64,000 nt of DNA. It comes from Grifola frondosa (lineage: Eukaryota > Basidiomycota > Agaricomycetes > Polyporales > Grifolaceae). Under the pieces are notes generated by a model, which made no database searches, was not told where the DNA came from, and saw only the letters and a program-made list of their open reading frames with translations. A program made the position numbers and the translations under genes. Where the stretch lies: positions 1,178,001 through 1,242,000 of the forward strand of contig LUGG01000007.1 of the NCBI GenBank assembly GCA_001683735.1, given 5' to 3'. Position 1 is the first letter of the stretch. Every line of letters starts with the position of its first letter. This document shows positions 37,979 to 49,768 of the stretch, piece by piece.

Positions 37979-39283
37979 ATGCAGTTCAAGCTCTCCCTCA
38001 TCTCCGCCGTCACCCTCGCCGTTCTCGCCTCGGCTTCTCCCCTCGCCATCCACAAAAAATGTGACAGCAGCAGCTCCCCCGCACACTCCACCTGGGGTGT
38101 GCCCACTCCCACCGCGTCTCTCTCCGCTACCTTAATCGCCACTCCTCCCACCGGCTCTCTTTCCGCAGTTCCTACCTCTGGTGTTGGCATCGGCGTCGGT
38201 GTCGCCCTACCTGGATTCGAGTCTGGCAGCTCCGCTCCTGGCGGTTCCCTGCCTGGACTCTCCCCCCCGTGGGCGTGCTCCCTGTTGGCGCCCTCCCCGG
38301 CATCGCTGCGCCTGGCGTGCCCGCTGGCGTCGCCGTCGGCGTCACACTCCCCATACTCGGTTCTGGCAGCTCCTCCGCTCCTGGCAGCTCCTTGCCTGGA
38401 GTCTCCCTCCCTGGTGGCTCCCTCCCCGGTAGCTTGCCTGGAGTCCCCCTCCCTGGTAGCTCCACGCCTGCCAGTTCCGCCCCTGGTGGCATCGATGTCG
38501 GTGTCGCCCTCCCTGGTGCCTCCGCCCCCGTTGGCTCTATTCCTGGCAGCCCCGCCCCTGGCGTGCCAGCTGGTGTTGCCGTCGGCGTCAACCTCCCCGG
38601 ACTCGAGTCTGGCGGCTCCTCTGCGCCTGGCAGCTCCGTCCCTGGAATCCCCGCCCCTGGCATCCCCGCTGGAGTCCCCGCTGACGTCTCCGTCACCCTC
38701 GCCCTCCCCATCGGCGGCGCCTCTGCCCCTACTGCGTCGTCTCCTACCGCTCAGAGCCCCACTTCTCATGCGTCCATTTCGGTATCCATCCCCACCGCTG
38801 TCCCCACCTATTCAATCCCCGCCTGGTCCGATTCTGTCCCCGTCCCCTCGCCCACCGCTGGTTCCTCCTCCCCCCATCACTCCGGCTCATCTGATGACGG
38901 CTCCACAAGCCAATGCAACACTGGTTCCATCCAGTGCTGCAACAAATTCGGAGACGCCAGCTCCGACGACATGAGGAGCTTCCTCCTAGGCATCGACGCC
39001 CCCCTCAAAGGCCTTAGCGGTCTCGTCGGCGCCCAGTGCTCCCCGATCGACCCCGCGGGTTTGGCCAACGGCGAGTGGTAAGTTGCCGTGTTCTACAAAA
39101 TTATCTGTGACCCCAGTCTCATGGCCTGTCTACCTTTGCAGCAAGCAGGCGCCTGTCTGCTGCAAGAACGACGCACAGGGTAAGTGTCCATGTTGTCGCT
39201 CGTCTTCCTCGACGCCACGGTCTGATTGATTCCCTTCCTTAGGCGGCCTTGTCAGCATTGGCTGCGTCCCGATCACGCTCTGA
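37979..39283 (+). CDS. class I hydrophobin with long repetitive N-terminal extension
   Basis: Secreted protein: signal peptide MQFKLSLISAVTLAVLASAS, then a roughly 275-residue Pro/Gly/Ser/Val/Leu-rich region of degenerate repeats (GVPAGVAVGVTLP, GVPAGVAVGVNLPGLESG, SSAPGSSLPG), then a complete C-terminal hydrophobin domain with spacing C-x6-CC-x32-C-x12-C-x5-CC-x12-C ending GLVSIGCVPITL. An unpaired Cys sits near residue 28. Exons 37979-39077, 39142-39179 and 39243-39283. The Cys after NGE is made across a splice junction as in the other hydrophobin. One C is missing from the C7 run at 38262-38268; with it the model gives about 392 aa and an exact multiple of three. Typical class I hydrophobins are about 100-150 aa, so the extension is unusual. 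Confidence 0.88.
38157..38720 (+). repeat. degenerate coding repeats in the hydrophobin extension
   Basis: Units of roughly 30 aa built on the pattern G-V-x-V-G-V-x-L-P-x-L-E-S-G-x-S-S-A-P-G-S-S-L-P-G, seen at about 38180, 38320, 38485 and 38565. Divergence between units is high and lengths vary. Confidence 0.75.
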
Positions 39284-39801
39284 GGTATGGTCGGCATTTA
39301 TGATGTACGTCCTTTCTCTATTTTCCTTGCATCACAAGTTGACGACCTGCGTGCGATCCAACTTGCAGTCCGTCTTCCGAAGAGTCGTTTCGCTACAACA
39401 TCGTCCACTCCCTCAAGGCGCCTGCTTTTCCCTTGCGAATCTGCCCTCCGCTAGTTTCCAGATGTCGCGTTGTTTCCCTCACTCAGTCACTCGTTTTCCA
39501 TCCTTTCTTTGCTCTGCCATACTCATCATACGTATTCAAATCGGATGTCCGTAGATTTCTCCAGTTATCCCTTTTCGCTTTTCGCTCGGGCACTTAGCGT
39601 CGGACTCATTAATTACTGGGGTGGTATACTTCAAAAATGCATGTAATCGCCTGCAGCAGCTGACTTACATCTTGTCTCGTTGCATAGAGATCGTGTCTGC
39701 ATAGCATCTGCTCTGTATGCATGCATAGAATACACAGTATACAAGTGTCGCTACAGATAATACCATACATGTCATCACCAAATCCACCGCCGCTCGCTGC
39801 T
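39284..39801. other. intergenic between convergent genes
   Basis: 3' flank of the hydrophobin and of the WD40 gene. Nothing else seen. Confidence 0.6.
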
Positions 39802-41707
39802 CTAGGATCCTCCCTCGCCTACCTGTCCGTCCTCCTCCACCTCGAATGCACAGCAGAACGTGTCGCGGTCCAGGAGCACGAGACCCTTCCCGTCCGGCGC
39901 CCAGCGCACGTCGCGCGTCTCGAATTTCTCTGCACAGCAGCGTCAGCGTCAGCACGCACTTCCACACACGCACAGACAGCACTCACGTGCAGGCACCCCG
40001 ACGCACTCCGCCACCTCCTCCGCCACGCCGTCCCCATCGTCAGCGACCCACTCGTCGCTCCACAGGTACACGCTCGGCACGCCGCAGCACGCCGCGAGGC
40101 TCCCCGCGCGCACGGGGTTCCAGCGCGCCGCCGCGACGGGCCGCGCGTGCAGCAGCACGCTGCGCAGCCGCGGACTGCCCGTGTCCTCCCCGCCGCCGGG
40201 AAAGACGTAGAGGAGGAGCGCGGTGGGGGCTGCGGCGGGGCGCGCGAGGAGGAGCGTGCCGCTTGTGTTGAACGCGAGTTGTGGGGCTTGTTTGTCGTGC
40301 GGGGGAGGGGCGAGGGGGAGGGTGTGTGGTGGGTGATGCGTTCGTCTGTGTGTATGTGAGTGGAAGGGTAGGGGAGGGGGAGAGTGAGAGGGGGGAGAGG
40401 GGGGACGTACAGGAGAGGAAGCCCCGGCCGTGCGTCGCTTCGAGCCACGCGCTCGGTTCGCGCCAGATCGTCTTTGTCCGTCTGTGTGAGCGTGCGGTTC
40501 GGGTGAGAGGGGTGGGGGGGGGACTTACGACGCCGGCGGGGATGCGCGTGGGGAGCTCGAGCGTCGCGACGGGGCCCCACGTCAGGCTCTCCAGGATGTG
40601 GATCTGTGTGCGGAGCGTCAGTGCGCGCCGGTGTGGCGCGCGGGGGGGGGACGCACCTTGTCGTCGGCGCCTGCGATGGCGAGGAGGAGCCCGGAGGGGT
40701 GCCATGCGACTGCGCGGATCCCGAAGCCTGGGTCGGGCTCGGGGGAGAAGGTGCCGAGGGGGCGCCGTCTAGCGAGACGACGTGCAGTTTATACTAGCGT
40801 AGGTCAGCGTGGAGTCGGGTGGGTCTGCGGGGCGCGCGCACCTCGAGCGGGCCCTCCCATACGGCGAGGTGGTTCCCCGTGGGCGAGAGCGCGAGGGCGG
40901 CGAGGGACGCGGTGGGGAGGGAAAGTGCTGGTGGGCAGGGAGGAGGGGAAGGTTATATGTTATATCACACGTGTGCGTGCGCGCGGAGGGGTGGACGCAC
41001 CCGGACGAGGCGGAACGACGCGTGCGCGTCGTACACGCCGAGCGTGTCCTTGGACTTGTGGCGCTCCGCGAGCACGAAGTAGCGCGCGTCGCGCCGGAAT
41101 GCGTAGCCTGCGTGCGCAGTGAGCTAGCGTGGAGGGGAGAGTGGGATGGGTGGGTGGGCGTACCTCTGTCGGGGTGGACGGGGTACTGGATGTACGTCGC
41201 GGTGCCGGAGACGAGCGACCATATCGTCACGCGCAGCTGCAGCACGCCTCCCCGTCAGCCCTCCCAGCGCGCAGAGACGAGGAAGCGGAAGCGGGCACTC
41301 ACGCCCCACTCGGAGAAACACAGCACGGAGCGGCCGTCGGGGGCCCACTCGGCCTTGACGAGGCCCTCCGCGCCGGCCTCGATGCGCGCGCTCCAGTCCT
41401 CGTCGCGCAGCTTGAACACGGCGACGACGCCGCGCTTCGCGCACGCGCCGAGGACGTACTCGGAGTCGCAGGACCAGCCTGCGTGCGTGATCCACGCGTT
41501 CTCTGGTGGGGCGCACGCGACGAGGAGGAGGAGGTGGTGGCGGCGGTGGTGGGGAGGGGTGGTGTCGACGAGCCAGGTGCGGGAGATCTGGAAGGAGTCG
41601 GAGCGCCGGACGACGAGCCGGTCTTGGACGGCGGTGAGGAGGAAGTGCGTGCCGGGGCTGAAGGCGACGAGCGAGGCGGTCTGTTTGTAGATTTCCGTAA
41701 AGTCCAT
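39802..41707 (-). CDS. WD40 protein Wdr8/WRAP73
   Basis: Seven-blade-type WD40 protein that in S. pombe works with Msd1 and a kinesin-14 at spindle poles. Start MDFTEIYKQTASLVAFSPGT then RLVVRRSDSFQISRTWL follows WRAP73. Later blocks are AEWAPDGRSVLCFSEWGLRV, YAFRRDARYFVLAERH, AVAWHPSGLLLAIAGADDK and DVRWAPDGKGLVLLDRDTFC. Exons on the minus strand: 41303-41707, 41164-41236, 41001-41107, 40842-40927, 40657-40793, 40529-40603, 40411-40481, 39987-40286, 39802-39929. Frame breaks: one C missing at 40919-40921, one in the run at 40758-40762, and one near the 40482-40528 intron, where the phase does not fit. A His/Pro/Leu insertion after the first blade (about 41500-41575) is not in the family. Confidence 0.85.
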
Positions 41708-43424
41708 GTCGGTTTGGTCGACCTTGGCTGCGTCCGCTTGCCCAAGATTCAGTAGTCGGATATCGCCAGGTGCTCCTTTTTTTTGAAACAGATAGAGTGT
41801 GAGTTGTGGAAATGCGAGCTCGAGGCTCGAGGATGAGGATGCTATCGCCTCGCGCCAGCCACGAGATCAGACGCGCTGCGGACTTTGAAACGCGTCTGTG
41901 GCGCAGTGTGAGTTGCGCTGGCGGACCCGAGTTCACACCCAACACTTTAGCAATATGAATACCCTCATAATACATTTCGCTCAGTTCTACCCTCCTCAGA
42001 GTCGTTATTCCTTCGAGGTGGAATAGTGCTGGTATGTATCGTGCGATTGACATCTACTGCGGTAAGAACATGCTTCCATTGATGACCAGAGCTCATTAAT
42101 CATTATTCTATGTAGTCTGCAAAATTGGGTAGTCGTGGTTCGTCGTCCATGTCAGGACGGCAGAGAACACACAAAAGTGCGCAGGGGTTGCGCATCACTA
42201 CGCATAGCAACCAGAATCGCTATCCCGAACACCATAGGACTGGCACAGCGAAATAGCCCATTGAAGGCGTATCACACAAATCACACATCTATGGATGCGC
42301 CACTCGACGTCGAAAGAGCTTTCGTGATCGTGGCGTTTTCGGCTCGGTTACAGTATAGAAATGACTTTGCCTCCGGACGCACGATGTGATTCGCAGAAAA
42401 GGCAGGGTGACAGTGTAAGTCCACGTTATAACTATCCTGCCTTCGGCGATAAATGTCTGGGAATATGTCGTGTTTGTGCGCACTTTCATTCCCGGCAACT
42501 GAGATTGCCGCCACCAAGTCTTTTCCCTTTCCTGCGCAGCACAGTCGCAGTCAAATGAAGGCGCGCAGAGATTAACAGGGCAATTTTCCGGGCATATACT
42601 ACAGGGCGCCAACATCCTGGTGTGTTCGGCCCCGCATAGTGGCGGCTTCAAGGCAGCACCATCGCAGAACGCAAGCGGGGAACGAGCTCCACTGGGTTCT
42701 GAGTTGTTCGGTAAGCAGATAATGCAATTTAATGAAGCTAATATACCTTATTCTAACTGGGATACGCATACACCGATGGTTTATAGCGAGGACTATGTAT
42801 CACTCGGCCGAGTCTGAGAGCGCGCCGAGGTTGCTGGCCAGGGGGTGGGATCGTCGAGAGCGGTGATTCGCCAGCGCCGATCCACCCCAGAGTGGATCAC
42901 GTGAACCGGGGCTCACCTCCGGACCGTGACGAGAGATGCTTTGACTTTTCGGGAGTCGCGTCCGCGTCGATCGGGAAGCACGAGGACTTGCCCGATATGG
43001 ACTGAGCACAATATCGCGCTCACGATCTTGAGAGTTCTCAGGGCTTCTCTCTCGACGACTGTCCCGCCCCGCAGTGCGCCGCTAGCCGGATCCACGGAGG
43101 CTGTCGCTGTGACCGCGGGGCTGGTGACTAGCATTAATTGCTAGTACTGACTAAAACCGCACGGATACTTACCATAAAGTAGCCACCCTAGGAGCTCCAC
43201 CGTCATTTTCATTGCTGACCAAGTGCTGACATGAATGCATCGGTCCCAAGCGCTGAGTCAATCTCTAATCTGGGAAGAATCCTTTTCCCATCATTACGCT
43301 GACGCCCTCTTGCTGAGTGCGCGAGCGACAAGCTCGGCTCCTGCTGACACCATGTTCGTTTAAAGAGCAGTGCTCGTTCACCCTTCATCCTCTTATTTTC
43401 TCTTGGGCTTTCTCTCCGTCTGCC
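41708..43424. other. long intergenic region, no gene seen
   Basis: Divergent space between Wdr8 (-) and an MFS transporter (+). Short ORFs are present but lack support. A short palindrome GATCCACCCCAGAGTGGATC sits at about 42879-42898. Confidence 0.5.
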
Positions 43425-45255
43425 ATGTCGCTACCCATGGCAACTCCTGGTCAGTCCACCGAGGCCAGCTCGAGTGCTTCCACCATCGTAGATCCCGTCC
43501 AGGACCGAGAACAAAGAGAGCCAGAAGATGACGACGTGAACTCACAGTTTGAGCGCGAGGCATACGGTCCCGAGGTTGGTGAGAAGGACTGGGACGAGTT
43601 CGAAATCACCATGGGACCCGACGACCCACAAAATCCCCACAACTGGTCTCGTCTATATCGCTGGTATATCACCTTGGTTGCTGGCTTTCTCGTTCTGAAT
43701 GCGTGAGTCTCTCATTTTCGTATGCGGTCGCCGCATTCTCACTCACGCCCGTTCCACAGCACGTTCTCCAGTTCCGCGCCATCCGGAGTAGTCCCTCAGC
43801 TCATGCGACATTTCTCCTTCAGCGAAGAGGTCGCCATTCTCACCATATCATTATTTGTTGGCGGATATTGCATCGGCCCACTAGTCTGGGGCCCTCTTTC
43901 TGAACAGATCGGTCGACGACCGGTGTTCATCTTCACGTTCATTGTTTATACCGGTTTCCAAGTCGGATGTGCGCTGGCTCCAAACACAGCATCCATCCTC
44001 ATATTCCGTTTCCTCGCCGGTACCTTCGCAGCCGCGCCGCTGTCGAATAGCGGGTACGTACCTTCTTCTCCTCATTTGTTCTCGACTCACAGTCTTCCAG
44101 TGCCGTCATTGCGGATATCTGGGATGCGGGCACCCGTGGAAAAGCCCTGGCTATATTTGCCCTCGCACCATTCGCTGGTCCCACCATTAGTCCACTTGTT
44201 AGCGGTTTCATGACTGTCGCAGGCGTCTCTTGGAGATGGCTGTTCTGGTTGCTCACCATGTTTTCCGGTTCGTGTCTGGTCTTGACATACTTCACACTCC
44301 CTGAGACCTTTGTGTACGTCGCATCACCTCCTGCTATATTTACCCACTGCTCACATCGTTTCGCAGTCCTATTCTACTCGTAAAGCGTGCAGAGAAAATG
44401 CGCAAAGAGACTGGAGACGACCGCTATTGGGCTCCGCTGGAAAGGAAGAAGATGACCGTGTCCGAGCGCCTCAAGCATACCCTCGCGCGTCCGTTCATCA
44501 TTCTTGGCAAAGAACCCATGCTGATCGCGATCACACTTTTATGAGCGTAAGCCTTCTCCCTCCTCAAGCTCTCATCTCCCAGAACTAACAGCGCCCTGCA
44601 GTTCATCTACGGCTGCATATACCTGCTATTTGAAGCGTACCCAATCGTCTTCACAAAAGGCCATCACATGAACTTGGGCATCTCCGGGCTCATGTTCCTC
44701 CCAATCTTCATCGGCGGCTTCGCTGGTGTCGTAATCTATCTCATCTTCTTCAACCCGCGCTACGAGCAGAGGGTCATCGAGTTCGCGCCGCACCCCGTGC
44801 CGCCCGAGTACCGCATGGAGATCTGCCTTTGGGCCGCGCCCATGTACGCGCTCGCATTCTTCTGGTTCGGATGGACGTCGTACCCATCCGTGTCATATTG
44901 GGCGCCGCTCATGGCGGGCATCCCGCTGGGATGGTCCATCGTCTGGATCTTCCTCAGCCTGTTCAACTACGTGATCGACACGTACCTGTTCGTCGCGGCG
45001 AGCGCGCTGAGCTCGATGACGGTCGTGCGCTCGGTCTTCGGCGTGTGCTTCCCGCTGTTCGCGACGCAGATGTACGACACGCTGAACCCGCGCTGGGCGT
45101 CGTTCCTCCTCGCGTGCCTCGCGACGCTCATGGCGCCCATCCCGTTCGTGCTCCGCAAGTACGGCCCGAAGCTGCGGCACAAGTCCAAATATGCGCCGCC
45201 GCTCCCGTCGAAGATCGTGGTCATACCGAAGGGCAAGGGCGAGGACGTGGTGTAA
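43425..45255 (+). CDS. MFS transporter, DHA1-type multidrug/polyamine
   Basis: Plasma-membrane proton antiporter family of 12 helices. The acidic cytosolic N-terminus ends in DDPQNPHNWSRLYRW, the usual entry to TM1 in fungal DHA1 carriers. The family motif A is seen as GPLSEQIGRRPVFI, then NTASILIFRFLAGTFAAAPL, and motif C-like residues in ALAPFAGPTISPLVSGF. Exons: 43425-43702, 43760-44053, 44101-44313, 44367-44546, 44602-45255. One T is missing in the T run at 44537-44540, before ATGAGC; with it the sum is 1,620 nt and 539 aa. The substrate cannot be read from sequence. No biosynthetic genes are nearby. Confidence 0.88.
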
Positions 45256-46864
45256 TGCTCCCCCTGTTTTGCTAGATGTTGGTTTTCGCTGGCTGTTTTG
45301 TCTGTCCTGTCCCTCCCGCGGTCCCGCGGTCGTTCTGTTGGACGATGCTTTGGACCTTCGATACGAAGTCATGGTCTGTGCTTTGGCCATTCAGGCCCCA
45401 TCTCTCGTTAACATCTACATTATATGTGTATATCATTTCACGCAGCATTGTAGCATCATATATTCCAGTAGCATCCCTCCGCATTAGCACCAGAATCAAT
45501 ACACATTCGGCTTCCTCATCATGTAAATTGATCCCAATGTTTTGGTCTGAAACTATAAATATCAGTACTACGTCGTTCATTACAAGACAGGTGCATTTGT
45601 AAGAAACCGACATGGGAAACTCAGATGCTAGCGAGGAAGAGGACAGGAGAACATACGCACTCGCAGAAATAGTCATACATCTTGCTCTACCATGTCTACC
45701 GCACGACATAACATCCTGTTCATAACGCCCGTTCAGCACATACTCTCTGACTGCACAACCAACCTACCGATGCTGCCGCGACAGCTATTCAAGATAGCAG
45801 AAGACGTGTGGTGGGCGACCGCAAGGTGAATCAAAGAAAGCGACGCAGAACAGGTTAGAGGCAGCACGGGATGCATATTGGGCGTATCGATGAGTCCTGG
45901 GCCTGGAAGGACGAGTGCTCTCTGCACACGGGAACACCGCAGACGGCTTTTATCGCCGACATTGTGGCACACGAGATGATATGAATGCAGCGTGCCAGAA
46001 CCACACCAACGTGCAAGAAGCGACGGCATACGAACTTGCACACAGCCGGTCAGCTGCCAGGCGACATGCCGCACTGTCGACATTCCCGCGGAGAACAAGT
46101 AATTACGCTGGCGAAAAATAACCAACCTAGGAACCGGGACGGCCTCGTGTATCGAACCACGCATTCGGAGGTAGTGGGGATCAATGGAAGGGCGCGTTGT
46201 GGGGTGCAATGTCGATGGTATCAGGACCATTTTCCGACGCGGTGGAAACTCACGGAGATTGATTGATATAGGGCCGCAAAGGTGCAGATGTGAAGTGGAA
46301 ATGTTCTTTTCAGGTCCAGCACGTCCGCACATATCAGGATGGATCATACGGCTCCACATCGCCGGACGTCAAATGGAAACCGACTGGACTGATCCACCCA
46401 GAACGAGACGGATAGGAAGGGCCCAGCGCCCCAGACCGTTCGAAGGAACAAGCAGAACGTCTTCATCCGTGTCTAGAGTCTGTCAACATGACAAATGGTA
46501 GCGCAAGCCAACGTCAAGCACAGATGAATGAAAGCCACCCCGAATCCGCGTGTTGCACTGCAGGATGCCCTGTTTCAGACAGCTCCGAGTGTGGCTTCGG
46601 AATTCAAGGATGACCTAGAAGACAACCATGACCCTCGTTATACGAGCCTTGTCATTTCGTGCAAAGGGACACGGGTTTGAAGCTCACATAATCTCTCATC
46701 CGTGAGAAAAAGATGACATGGCAGTGTTGGCATAAACCTGCATAAATACAAAAGTGATGGGCTATCGATACAAAAGCGCTAATATTGAAGCTGCGCAAGT
46801 TAAGGTCAAGAACCGTATAATGGCGATGATGAACACAACACACGCACAGGTAGTATGATCGGCG
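45256..46864. other. long intergenic region, no supported gene
   Basis: Between convergent genes. A 208-codon minus-strand open frame at 45733-46359 has no recognisable domain and no clear intron structure, so I do not call it. Confidence 0.5.
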
Positions 46865-47628
46865 TTAATTCTCGGATGTATCCATCGCCTCGGGAGGCAT
46901 CTCAGCAAGATCAGCATGTGATGGGGGTTTGGGCTCGTCCGCGACTGGTTCAGCAACTCGTCCCTTGCCTTTCGACTTTGACTTCGTCGAGCCTCGTTTG
47001 CGACCTCCACCACGGCCTCTGGGTGCTTGCTCCTTACCATTTCCAACCAGTTGATTTACCGGCGTATGCGTATCCTTCTTGGTACCGTCCGTCGCATTCT
47101 CAGGTGGCTGAGCTGAAGCTGCCGAATCTTTCTCCTTGAATTCGACCTCTTTGAAGCAGATGCGTTGCTCGGTGTTGGCAATATGCACAAGAGATTTTTT
47201 GCTACGGTCATGCTGGTCATCTAGGAAACATGAGATGACGTGTTCCGAGGTAAAGATACGCGACGTACCCTTCGCCTCTGTGAACAATAGCTCGGTCCCC
47301 AACAGCGTCTGATGTTGACCCTTTAGTATCGTCCCTGATAGCTGAAGATACGGCGTAGGCGTATCTAGTCCCTGTAAAGAATATTCTACTCATATCAGAT
47401 GAATGACATAACGATGAACGATAAGCCATCACCCACAATCAAACGATACGAAGTTGAGCTGGGGACGAGGGTGGGTTCAATCGACCCTAAGTCAAGGGTC
47501 ACATAAGCAACTTCCTCTTCGATTTCACCATCGAGCTGCTCATAGTCCTCATCTGGGCCAAATGTTTCTACTTGTCTATAGCCAGGAAACAAGGTCGATG
47601 TAGACATGGTGTGGCGCGGGGAGGACAT
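46865..47628 (-). CDS. TFIIIC subunit, triple-barrel domain (Tfc7/Sfc7-like)
   Basis: Small subunit of the RNA polymerase III factor TFIIIC that helps bind tRNA gene A/B boxes. The triple-barrel domain reads VAYVTLDLGSIEP, then GLDTPTPYLQLSGTILKGQH, then LLGTELLFTE. It is followed by a Lys/Arg/Gly-rich segment (RGRGGGRKRGSTKSKSKGKG) and an acidic end. Exons 47437-47628, 47269-47371 and 46865-47220 total 651 nt, so 216 aa with no break. An in-frame second ATG at 47607 is an alternative start. Its start lies 64 bp from that of the divergent methyltransferase. Confidence 0.78.
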
Positions 47629-47692
47629 TGTTTGGTTCCTCGCAGGCTGTAGCCAAACAACCGCCTCCCAAATCCGGTAATGCACGCTTGCG
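47629..47692. promoter_or_regulatory. compact bidirectional promoter
   Basis: Only 64 bp separate the start codons of the TFIIIC subunit (-) and Mrm2 (+), so leaders and core promoters must overlap one another or the coding regions. Inference from gene layout. Confidence 0.5.
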
Positions 47693-48675
47693 ATGTCTTT
47701 TCGCGCCACGCTCCCTAGCCTCTCGCACAAACTCCCTCCCTCCTCTCGTGCGTGGCTATCTCGTCAATTCCGCGACCCTTACGTACGCGCACGACTCTCA
47801 TATCCCGCAAATTACCGCTCGCGCTCGGCATTCAAGCTCATCGAGCTGGATCAGAGGTTCAAATTCCTCCAGCACGATGATGTCAAGACTGTCGTCGATC
47901 TCGGGGCTGCGCCGGGAGGCTGGAGCCAAGTAGTTGCTGGGAAGATGGGATGGACGGAGCAGTCTGTAGCAGGACTCGCAGAGGTGATGCATGCGCGGGC
48001 GAAAAAGAAGCAGGTGGAAGGGCAGGCTCGCGGATCCTTTGGATTAAAGGGTCCGGAGAAGGAACCCGATACCGGGTCGTGGAGTCCAGACGTTCAGATC
48101 GATGAAGTCGACCCCCTGCGCGAGCTTGGACTGGACCAGGACATCACACCACCTCCGGTCGGACGAGGTACAATCGTGGCTGTGGACCTCCTGCGTATAG
48201 AGCCTATTGCTGGCGTGAAGACTCTTCAGATGGACTTTCTCTCTCCTGAGGCTGACGCGTATATCAATGCGCTGCTCCCCAGCGAGCCGGGCACTGAAGG
48301 CAAGGCAGACGTGATTCTGTCTGACATGGCAGGCAACTTCTCTGGCAACAAGACAGCAGACATCGAATCCAGTATCGACATTTGCTCGGCAGTCTTCGAG
48401 TTTGCTCAACGGCACCTGAGGACCTCAAAAAGTATTGGGAGGCGGCAAGGCGGCGTACTTGTGTACGTATCTCGGTGTAACTCACACATTCAGCTGGTTA
48501 ACATCATATCTTGTTCAGCCTGAAGCATTTTGCTCATCCCAGATCTGTGGAGTTTCGTGCAGAGAAACTTACACCTAACTTCGGTATGGTACATTATGTT
48601 AAGCCTCCTGCAAGCCGAGCAGGGTCAGGTGAAGGATACTGGGTTTGCACGGGTTGGAAGCCGGTAACAACATAA
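47693..48675 (+). CDS. MRM2: rRNA 2'-O-ribose methyltransferase, Mrm2/FtsJ family
   Basis: Expected to methylate the ribose of a uridine in mitochondrial large-subunit rRNA. RrmJ fold: [16 protein letters not shown] (first Lys of the K-D-K-E tetrad), SAM motif [28 protein letters not shown], catalytic Asp in [12 protein letters not shown], second Lys in VLKHF, and Glu in the final [12 protein letters not shown]. An insertion of about 60 residues after [14 protein letters not shown] is Lys/Asp/Pro-rich. Exons 47693-48462 and 48519-48675 total 927 nt, so 308 aa with no break. The N-terminal Arg/Ser-rich, acid-free stretch fits mitochondrial targeting. Confidence 0.9.
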
Positions 48676-48899
48676 TGTGATCTTGTTGCGAGAATCTTGG
48701 GATTGGATGGCCTGGCACGCTCCAGCATCACCGAATACATTTCGTAAATTCGAGTCATAGTTCAACACAAGTACAACTCAGGACGGAAAACAAACCGAAG
48801 CAAACATAACTAGAATCACCAATGGTGTGGTAGGCCATAGGTCTCAAACTCGGAATGAATGACAATTAGCATATGTGTATCATACTGCGACAGCACCAT

Positions 48900-49432
<533 letters not shown>

Positions 49433-49768
49433 GTTTCTGTGGCTTACTGTTAGTGATGCCGAGAACACCCATGTATGCGCCCCAACCTTGTGTAGAGATG
49501 TGAAGAAGGCGCTGAGATGGTGTTACTTAGTGGTGGAAGTTAGGAACAGAGATCCGCCGCACGACGCTGGTGAATGCCACTCTATTTGTACATGTAGACG
49601 CGATATATGACGCACGTGATACGGCATTGTGCCACAGGCCAAGAATGAATGGGTAAGAACTGGAACGACGAAGACTCAGTCGGTAGTGGTAGGTATGTGT
49701 AGTAGGTAGCACATGTGTGATAGAGTACGCATAAGGCTATCTTGATATTATAGTTTCGCGTCGATGGA

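Noticed and set aside
40281..41122. Long plus-strand frames rich in Arg, Gly and Ala
   Set aside because: They are shadows of the GC-rich Wdr8 gene on the minus strand.
45733..46359. 208-codon open frame on the minus strand
   Set aside because: No domain, no introns in an intron-rich genome, and no clear ATG context.
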